A DNA stretch of 20,788 nucleotides from Methylococcaceae bacterium UBA7658 (GTDB lineage Bacteria; Pseudomonadota; Gammaproteobacteria; Methylococcales; Methylomonadaceae). Made by a program: the position numbers and the translations under genes. Location of the stretch: positions 1 through 20,788 of the forward strand of contig DLHW01000004.1 in NCBI GenBank assembly GCA_002483425.1, given 5' to 3'. Shown piece by piece: positions 15,001 to 20,788 of the stretch (its first letter is position 1; every line of letters starts with the position of its first letter). The notes beneath the pieces were generated by a model. It made no database searches. It was not told the DNA's origin and worked only from the letters and a program-made list of their open reading frames with translations.

Positions 15001-16068
15001 ATGACTGTTGTTTTAAACAATTCAACTATAAAGCTAGCGATCCCGGCAGTGTTGCTCGGTGTTTTACTCTGGCTGGGTTACGCCGTATTACGCGAATTTT
15101 TTCTGATCATTACCTGGGCTTTTATCATTACTTACGTTACATGGCCGTCCTACCGTTGGCTCAAAATCAAATTGAACAACCGGGCAACGCTAAGCGCCGT
15201 TGTCATGACCGGTATTATTTCGGCTTTTATTACGTTGCTGGCTTTTTGGCTGATAAATTCTTTACAAAGCGAGATTAAAGTCATTTATCAAAGCTTCTTG
15301 CCGGTTTTTGCAAATCCGCCTAAAGAAATTCCTGAAAGTCTTAGCGAAATTCCCTGGCTAGGTAGTTATTTTCAACATTACCTCGATCAATTGAATGCCG
15401 ATGAAGCCGGTATTAAATCCCAATTGCTGGACTGGGCTAAACAATGGTTAGGCCAGTTAGCTAAACTGCTCGGCGGCGTCGGCCGCAATCTTTTGTCGCT
15501 CGGTTTTATTTTAGTGACCTTATTTTTTTGTTTCCGTGACGGACAACAGGTTCTTGAACAATTACGGCTGGGACTGAGCCGCTTTTTAGGTAAATACCAG
15601 AATACCTATCTGCAAGCAGCCGGCGATACCACGCATGCCGTTGTTTACGGTTTGGTGCTAGCCGCCTTAGGTCAAGGCCTCATCGCAGGTATCGGTTATT
15701 CGGCCGCCGGCGTCAAAGCGCCGGCTTTACTGGGCGCCATCACGGCGTTGTTTGCTTTGGTTCCGATGGGCGCGCCTTTGGTTTGGCTTCCGGTAAGTTT
15801 CGGCTTGATATTATCGGACAATCTTTGGCAAGGCGCCGGTTTGTTTCTTTGGGGTGTTTTCGTTATCAGCACAATCGATAACATTATTAGACCGCTGGTG
15901 ATCAGTGGAGCCGGGCGGATTCCATTTTTGATCGTTCTGTTCGGCGTATTCGGCGGTCTTCAGGCATTCGGCTTCGTCGGATTATTCTTAGGGCCGGTAA
16001 TCCTATCTGTGCTGTTATCGGTCTGGCGCGCATGGCTGAAACAGCAAAGCGAGGGAACTAGGGAATAG
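15001..16068 (+). CDS. AI-2E family transporter (YdiK/PerM-like)
   Basis: This 355-residue inner-membrane protein fits the AI-2E transporter family (PF01594; E. coli YdiK, PerM, TqsA). Hydrophobic pairs near the N-terminus (about 10-45 and 60-85) are followed by a soluble stretch with conserved Pro/Leu (about 90-150). A central membrane region and the family-typical C-terminal block follow at about 298-345 (RPLVISGAGRIPFLIVLFG, then GLQAFGFVGLFLGPVILSVL). Members export AI-2 or other small solutes, or act in Na+/H+ exchange; the substrate here is not predictable. No strong Shine-Dalgarno is seen before the ATG. It is a single-gene unit between the FNR-box region and icd. Confidence 0.88.
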   Translation: MTVVLNNSTIKLAIPAVLLGVLLWLGYAVLREFFLIITWAFIITYVTWPSYRWLKIKLNNRATLSAVVMTGIISAFITLLAFWLINSLQSEIKVIYQSFLPVFANPPKEIPESLSEIPWLGSYFQHYLDQLNADEAGIKSQLLDWAKQWLGQLAKLLGGVGRNLLSLGFILVTLFFCFRDGQQVLEQLRLGLSRFLGKYQNTYLQAAGDTTHAVVYGLVLAALGQGLIAGIGYSAAGVKAPALLGAITALFALVPMGAPLVWLPVSFGLILSDNLWQGAGLFLWGVFVISTIDNIIRPLVISGAGRIPFLIVLFGVFGGLQAFGFVGLFLGPVILSVLLSVWRAWLKQQSEGTRE

Positions 16069-16072
16069 CCGC

Positions 16073-16117
16073 CGGATGGTTTTCATCCGTACTTAAGACA
16101 AAAGCCGTTGCTTTTGT
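16073..16117 (+). terminator. Two tandem hairpins after the AI-2E transporter gene
   Basis: CGGATG-GTTTT-CATCCG (16073-16089) and ACAAAAGC-CGTT-GCTTTTGT (16098-16117) are two perfect stem-loops directly after the transporter stop and before icd. Neither has a long T-run, so termination may be partial. The 55 bp left before icd include its ribosome site TAGGAGT. Confidence 0.45.
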
Positions 16118-16171
16118 TATGATTCAAAGCACAAGCACCGACCGGTTTTTACTTTAATTTTAGGAGTCATT

Positions 16172-17464
16172 ATGGCATCCGTCGTCATTCCAGCTAACGG
16201 CGCACGTATTACTTCCCAAAACGGGAAATTAATTGTACCCAATAACCCCATTATTCCCTATATCGAAGGCGACGGCACCGGCCCTGATATTTGGCGCGCC
16301 ACGGTGCGGGTATTGGATGCCGCAGTCGCCAAGGCTTATAAGGGACAGCGTCAAATCCATTGGCTGGAAGTGTATGCGGGCGGCAAATCGTTCGAACTGT
16401 TCAACACTTGGCTACCCGATGAAACCATCGACATTTGCCGGGAATTCCTGGTCTCCATCAAAGGCCCGTTGACCACACCGATTGGCGGCGGCATCCGTTC
16501 GCTGAATGTCGCGTTAAGGCAATTGCTGGACTTATATGTGTGTTTAAGGCCGGTGCGCTGGTTTAAGGGCGTGCCCTCCCCCGTCAAGCGTCCCGACCAA
16601 GTCGATATGGTCATCTTCCGGGAAAACACCGAGGACATCTACGCGGGTATCGAATTTGAAAAAGACAGCGAAGAAGTGAAGTTGTTTTTAAAACTGATGC
16701 AGGATAATTTCCCCAAAGCTTACGAAAAAATCCGCTTCCCTAACACCTGCGGCATCGGCGTAAAGCCCGTATCACAGGAAGGCACGGAACGGCTGGTAAA
16801 AGCCGCCATCGATTACGCCATCGTCAACAAGCGCAAAAGCGTCACGATTGTTCATAAAGGCAACATCATGAAATTCACCGAAGGCGCGTTCCGCAACTGG
16901 GCTTATGCGCTTGCAGAAAGGGAATACCCCGCGCAAACCTACACCTGGGAGCAATGGGAACGCACCAAGGCCGCTCAGGGCGAAGCCGCCGCCAACAACG
17001 AACAACAAGCAGCATTGGACGCGGGTAAAGTCTTGATAAAAGATGCCATTGCCGACATCACCTTGCAACAAGTGTTGACCCGCCCAACCGATTTCGACGT
17101 GATCGCCACCTTGAATTTGAACGGAGACTACCTGTCCGACGCGCTGGCGGCCCAGGTCGGCGGTATCGGCATTGCACCCGGAGGCAATATAAATTACCAA
17201 ACCGGCACCGCCGTATTTGAAGCCACGCACGGCACCGCGCCGAAATACGCCAACCTCGACCGCGTCAACCCAGGCTCGTTAATCCTGTCCGGCGAAATGA
17301 TGTTGCGTTATCTGGGCTGGACCGAAGCCGCCGATGCCATTATTCATGCGATGGATGAGACCATCGCCAGTAAAAAGGTCACTTACGATTTTGCGCGCTT
17401 GATGGAAGGCGCGACCGAAATCAAATGCAGCGAGTTTGCGGATGCGATGATCGGCAATATGTGA
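16172..17464 (+). CDS. icd: Isocitrate dehydrogenase, NADP-dependent
   Basis: Icd oxidises isocitrate to 2-oxoglutarate in the TCA cycle. The 430-residue protein (E. coli 416) is of the bacterial type I homodimer class. Seen: YIEGDGTGPDIW (30-41), the substrate loop GGGIRSLNVALRQ (105-117) with S110 equal to the E. coli phosphorylation site S113, R116 and R126, FRENTEDIYAG (149-159), VHKGNIMKFTEGAF (227-240), and HGTAPKYA (353-360) with K358 and Y359, which mark NADP use. A short Ala/Gln-rich insert near 262-285 accounts for the extra length and is common in this clade. AGGAG stands at good spacing before the ATG. Phosphorylation control would need AceK, which is not in this window. Confidence 0.97.
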   Translation: MASVVIPANGARITSQNGKLIVPNNPIIPYIEGDGTGPDIWRATVRVLDAAVAKAYKGQRQIHWLEVYAGGKSFELFNTWLPDETIDICREFLVSIKGPLTTPIGGGIRSLNVALRQLLDLYVCLRPVRWFKGVPSPVKRPDQVDMVIFRENTEDIYAGIEFEKDSEEVKLFLKLMQDNFPKAYEKIRFPNTCGIGVKPVSQEGTERLVKAAIDYAIVNKRKSVTIVHKGNIMKFTEGAFRNWAYALAEREYPAQTYTWEQWERTKAAQGEAAANNEQQAALDAGKVLIKDAIADITLQQVLTRPTDFDVIATLNLNGDYLSDALAAQVGGIGIAPGGNINYQTGTAVFEATHGTAPKYANLDRVNPGSLILSGEMMLRYLGWTEAADAIIHAMDETIASKKVTYDFARLMEGATEIKCSEFADAMIGNM

Positions 17465-17625
17465 CAAGTGCGAAAATACCTAAGTTACAAAATCCCTTAT
17501 GCCATAAACTTCATGCGGGCATTTACTAAAATAAGTAGGAGAAGAACGGTTTTGATAAGTTTTTCGACTATTTGATTTACTTCCCGGTATTGAAAAACCA
17601 GAGGAATATCCGCTTCCAACCTGAC

Positions 17626-17657
17626 AAATGTTGAGTCTAGCTGCTCAACATTTTTTT
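17626..17657 (+). terminator. Rho-independent terminator after icd
   Basis: AAATGTTGAG (17626-17635), loop TCTAGCTG, CTCAACATTT (17644-17653), then T's to 17657: a perfect 10-bp stem with a U-tract, about 160 bp beyond the icd stop. The rest of the 17465-17743 gap holds only a weak hairpin, GCGGAA/TTCCGC (17684-17702), just after the oxygenase stop on the minus strand. Confidence 0.85.
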
Positions 17658-17743
17658 CATTATCCGGATCCTGAATAGAACTTGCGGAATCTTGGCTTCC
17701 GCGGCGTAGATGTTATTGCCGGGATTATTCGTTTTGAATTTTA

Positions 17744-18616
17744 TTATCGCCAAGCGAAAACATAGGGTATCTGGCTAAACGACAAGAGCGGCATTAATGA
17801 TTCGCGCAAGACTCCGGACGGAAAATGTCTTTCGGCTAATGCCTTATCTTTCGGAACCCGGCTCGAAAAACCGTACATTGCAACAGACCGGGCTTGAGAC
17901 GTTTGCAACTTTTCATGGTGAAAGGTATTGGCCGTATCGCACAGAATAACCGTGCCTGCTTTTCCATAGACTTGACGAAAGACGTTTTCAGGTACGATTT
18001 TCAACATCTCCGACTCTGTTATCAGGGCGTCCAAACCTTTCAAATGCTTATAAGTAAGTCCGTAGGAACGAGGTATATATTCAAACGGGCCGCCGCCGGC
18101 CATCACATCGTTCAAATAAATCACAACACGCACTAAACGAAAATCCTCTCCGTCTAAATGCCATAGCCGCGGCCCACTCTCTTTCCCGTCGATCAATGAA
18201 CGCCTTAAAGCAACACCGTGATATGCCGCTGACAAACCAAGGTAATTCTCCACCAAATCGAGCAAACGGCGCGATAATCCCAAACAAAAAACCTTAGAAT
18301 GATTGGCTATTAGATAATCCGGTAACATGTCGACGGAAGCCGCCATTCTCTGTAAATAGCAGGGAGCCGCCAAGTCAGTATCGATAGCAAGATCGTCCGC
18401 CGCTCGTTTTATACTCTCCGTAAACGGATCGTTTTCATTTTGAAATAACCTTTCAATCGATGTAACGTAAACCCCTTCTTGATGCAAGGCTTCGACAATC
18501 GCTGCGTCGTCCTCATGCAAAGTACGGTGTTGCGGGGCGACAAAAGCGGTTAAATTTTGCCTGGACTCCAGGCCGAACTGACGGACTTTTGTCCTTAACT
18601 TCTGAAAAGTAAGCAT
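17744..18616 (-). CDS. Putative Fe(II)/2-oxoglutarate oxygenase, phytanoyl-CoA dioxygenase-like
   Basis: The 290-residue protein shows the iron-binding triad of the double-stranded beta-helix oxygenases: H153 and D155 in LWHLDGEDFR, then a distal His (H233 or H234) in CDTANTFHH. R243 (QARSVAMYGF) sits where these enzymes bind 2-oxoglutarate. GGGPFEYIPRSY between them is typical of the PhyH-like group, which hydroxylates small molecules. The substrate is unknown and no pathway genes adjoin. I place the start at 18616 because GAGAGAG precedes that ATG. An in-frame ATG at 18661 would add 15 residues and has a poorer ribosome site. It is a single gene, convergent with icd and divergent from glnS. 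Confidence 0.75.
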   Translation of the reverse strand: MLTFQKLRTKVRQFGLESRQNLTAFVAPQHRTLHEDDAAIVEALHQEGVYVTSIERLFQNENDPFTESIKRAADDLAIDTDLAAPCYLQRMAASVDMLPDYLIANHSKVFCLGLSRRLLDLVENYLGLSAAYHGVALRRSLIDGKESGPRLWHLDGEDFRLVRVVIYLNDVMAGGGPFEYIPRSYGLTYKHLKGLDALITESEMLKIVPENVFRQVYGKAGTVILCDTANTFHHEKLQTSQARSVAMYGFSSRVPKDKALAERHFPSGVLRESLMPLLSFSQIPYVFAWR

Positions 18617-18705
18617 TTTGACTCTCTCTGCAAACAGTGATGCCATTGTCATTAACAACATCCGTTTTAATTATTGTAATTTTTCTTCATTGCGTTTTGG
18701 CAGCA

Positions 18706-18717
18706 CGTTTGCAAACG
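18706..18717. promoter_or_regulatory. Perfect 12-bp palindrome, possible operator
   Basis: CGTTTGCAAACG lies 90 bp before the oxygenase start, in the gap between it and glnS (18617-18970). Palindromes with GCAAACG halves are typical of LacI-family operators, but no such regulator is encoded in the window. Nothing else in the gap is well supported apart from a degenerate FNR-like site. Confidence 0.35.
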
Positions 18718-18875
18718 CTATTTTCGCCGTAATACACACATGATTTTAACCGTAGCTCTCGACACTCGCAACGGAGTTCGACGGCTTCAATTAACTATCT
18801 CAAGAATGGCGCCGCATGCATGATTAACTTTACTGCTTAAGTTAAATACAGTAGCATTCGATCTGTTTTTGAAAC

Positions 18876-18889
18876 CTGATCTAAATCGA
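18876..18889. promoter_or_regulatory. Degenerate FNR-like site between the oxygenase and glnS
   Basis: CTGATCTAAATCGA has two mismatches to TTGAT-N4-ATCAA but shares the central CTAA with the box at 1352. Toward glnS no -10 stands at class II distance. Toward the oxygenase, a weak TACTGT does. It may be chance. Confidence 0.25.
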
Positions 18890-18970
18890 CAAAACAATTA
18901 ATTTTTTTTGTTGCCGCCGACCGCGCATTGCTTGCATTTTAAAAAAATCGAAATTAATTTATCTCATCGT

Positions 18971-20641
18971 ATGTCTCTGACCGATAACCAGCCCTCCCCT
19001 AATTTTATAAGGCACATCGTTGCCGAAGATTTTAAAACCGGTAAATACAACGGTAAAGTCGCCACCCGTTTTCCGCCAGAACCCAACGGCTACTTGCATA
19101 TCGGTCACGCCAAATCAATTTGTTTAAATTTTGGTTTGGCGCTGGAAAATAACGGCACCTGTAACCTTCGTTTCGATGACACTAATCCCGAGAAGGAAAG
19201 CATCGAGTACATGGAGTCCATCGAACGCGACGTGAAGTGGTTAGGGTTTAACTGGAACGGTTTATACCATGCCTCGAATTATTTCGAGCAGCTTTATCTC
19301 TATGCGGAGCAACTCATTAAGCAAAACCAGGCCTATGTGGACAGTTCTTCTGCGGAAGAAATCCGGCTTAACCGAGGCAGCTTAACCGAACCCGGCAAAT
19401 CCAGCCCCGATCGCGACCGCCCGATCGAGGAAAATCTCGAATTATTCCGGCGAATGCGGGCCGGTGAATTTGCCGACGGTCAGTATGTATTACGCGCCAA
19501 AATCGACATGACCTCGCCCAACATCAATATGCGCGATCCGGTGATTTATCGTATCCGCAGAGTGCATCATCACCGCACCGGCGATGTGTGGTGCATCTAC
19601 CCTATGTACGATTATACCCACTGCATTTCCGATGCGCTGGAGCATATTACCCACTCGATTTGTACGCTGGAATTCGAAGATCATCGTCCGCTTTACGATT
19701 GGGTGCTGGAGCAATTGAACACTCCTGCCCCTCGTCCTCAGCAAATCGAATTCGCGCGTTTGCAACTAGAATACACTGTGATGAGCAAACGCAAGTTAAA
19801 TCAACTGGTAACGGAAAGACATGTCACCGGCTGGGACGATCCGAGAATGCCAACGATAGCGGGATTACGCCGTGCTGGCGTAACCTCGGAAGCGATCCGC
19901 AATTTTTGCGAACGAATCGGCGTAACCAAACAGAATTCTTGGATCGAAATGTCGATGCTGGAATACTGCATCCGTGAAGATCTCAATGAAAACTCCGCGC
20001 GCGCAATGGCGGTGCTCAATCCCTTGCGGATAGTGATCGACAATTATCCCGATGGTAAAACCGAGCAACTCATCGTCGGTAACCATCCGCAAAAACCGGA
20101 ACTGGGCAACCGCGACGTACCTTTCAGCAAAGTTATTCTCATCGAACAGGACGATTTCGCGGAGAACCCGCCGCCTAAGTATAAACGCCTAGTGTTAGGC
20201 GGCGAAGTCCGGCTGCGCGGCGCTTATGTCATTCAATGCAACGAAATCGTAAAGGACGGCAACGGTAATATTATCGAATTACGTTGCACGTACGATGAGA
20301 ATACCTTAGGCAAAAATCCCGAAGGCCGCAAGATCAAATCGGTTATTCACTGGGTTTCCGAAGCACATTCTTACCCCGCCGAAATCAGACTTTATGATCG
20401 CTTATTCCGGGTTCCGAATCCCGACAACGAACCGGATTTTTTGCAGGTAATCAATCCAAATTCCTTGGAAATTTTGACTGGATGCAGGGTAGAATCGAGC
20501 CTCGCCGAGGCAAGTGAAAACAGCCGTTACCAATTCGAGCGCTTAGGTTATTTTTGTTATGACGCTAAAGATAGCGTGAACGGTAAACGCATATTCAACC
20601 GTACGGTCACGTTAAGGGATGTTTGGGAAAAGACTAATTAA
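18971..20641 (+). CDS. glnS: Glutaminyl-tRNA synthetase
   Basis: GlnRS charges tRNA-Gln with glutamine. The 556-residue protein (E. coli about 554) is a class I synthetase: HIGH at 43-46 within PPEPNGYLHIGHAKSICLNF, RFDDTNPEKE, YPMYDYTHCISDALE, and the second signature MSKRK at 271-275. The C-terminal beta-barrel anticodon-binding domains are intact (YKRLVLGGEVRLRGAYVI, IHWVSEAHS, RLYDRLFRVPNP). The frame opens 63 bases earlier, but the ATG at 18971 gives the family N-terminus (MSLTDNQPSPNFIRHIVAEDF), so I use it. No clear Shine-Dalgarno precedes either start, and the leader is very AT-rich. A direct GlnRS means the cell need not rely on the transamidation route for Gln-tRNA. Confidence 0.97.
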   Translation: MSLTDNQPSPNFIRHIVAEDFKTGKYNGKVATRFPPEPNGYLHIGHAKSICLNFGLALENNGTCNLRFDDTNPEKESIEYMESIERDVKWLGFNWNGLYHASNYFEQLYLYAEQLIKQNQAYVDSSSAEEIRLNRGSLTEPGKSSPDRDRPIEENLELFRRMRAGEFADGQYVLRAKIDMTSPNINMRDPVIYRIRRVHHHRTGDVWCIYPMYDYTHCISDALEHITHSICTLEFEDHRPLYDWVLEQLNTPAPRPQQIEFARLQLEYTVMSKRKLNQLVTERHVTGWDDPRMPTIAGLRRAGVTSEAIRNFCERIGVTKQNSWIEMSMLEYCIREDLNENSARAMAVLNPLRIVIDNYPDGKTEQLIVGNHPQKPELGNRDVPFSKVILIEQDDFAENPPPKYKRLVLGGEVRLRGAYVIQCNEIVKDGNGNIIELRCTYDENTLGKNPEGRKIKSVIHWVSEAHSYPAEIRLYDRLFRVPNPDNEPDFLQVINPNSLEILTGCRVESSLAEASENSRYQFERLGYFCYDAKDSVNGKRIFNRTVTLRDVWEKTN

Positions 20642-20788
20642 ACCGATTATCGATTAGGGTTTTTTATCGGGAATCGCTTTTTTTGCGAAAGTTTGTCTTG
20701 TCCCGCAAGGCATTAAGGCATTCCAATCCAAGCCAAGCGGCCTTTACTTAAATGGCTTCGCCGCCCCAGTTGTCCTATTACACGCATT
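20642..20788. other. Region downstream of glnS, no gene seen
   Basis: AAACC (20640-20644) and GGTTT (20658-20662) could form a weak stem before the T-run 20660-20665, a possible weak glnS terminator. No convincing coding frame appears before the window ends. Confidence 0.3.

Overview
The window looks like chromosomal DNA of a gammaproteobacterium, most likely a methanotroph-type organism (order Methylococcales). This rests on recognised protein families: UbiD, GlcDEF, Fnr with the E. coli cysteine spacing, class I GlnRS, NADP-type Icd, a DUF2934 protein, and a membrane/pentapeptide protein resembling ones I associate with methanotrophs. The genus cannot be fixed by eye.

Layout. 1-615: the 3' end of ubiD, then a strong bidirectional terminator. 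746-1150 (-): a small exported helical protein with a perfect FNR box 200 bp upstream. 1494-5706 (-): an apparent operon gloA-glcD-glcE-glcF, joining glyoxalase I to a three-subunit glycolate/D-lactate oxidase. 5904-7715 (+): a solitary Wzx-type flippase. 7802-7982: a frameshifted remnant of the cell-division gene ftsB. 8088-11457 (+): an accessory block with a membrane/pentapeptide-repeat protein, a small ribbon-helix-helix protein, a small coiled-coil protein and a Phd/YefM-RelE-type toxin-antitoxin pair. 11467-12629 (+): ispD-ispF, starting 9 bp after the toxin stop. 12866-13390 (-): a DUF2934 + SAP-like + Cys-cluster protein. 13742-14479 (+): an Fnr regulator. 14624-14743 (-): a 39-residue lipoprotein. 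15001-16068 (+): an AI-2E family transporter. 16172-17464 (+): icd, followed by a clear terminator. 17744-18616 (-): a PhyH-like Fe(II)/2-oxoglutarate oxygenase. 18971-20641 (+): glnS.

Three points stand out. First, Fnr is encoded beside its own apparent targets: its DNA-reading residues match E. coli FNR, and two perfect TTGAT-N4-ATCAA sites lie in the window, one upstream of the small exported protein and one between the tiny lipoprotein and the transporter. Second, the usual ftsB-ispD-ispF order is interrupted: only a broken ftsB tail remains, and an accessory block ending in a toxin-antitoxin pair sits between it and the essential MEP-pathway genes. Third, gloA next to glcDEF suggests a route from methylglyoxal to D-lactate and on to pyruvate, with electrons entering the respiratory chain.

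No rRNA, tRNA, CRISPR array or complete insertion sequence was seen.
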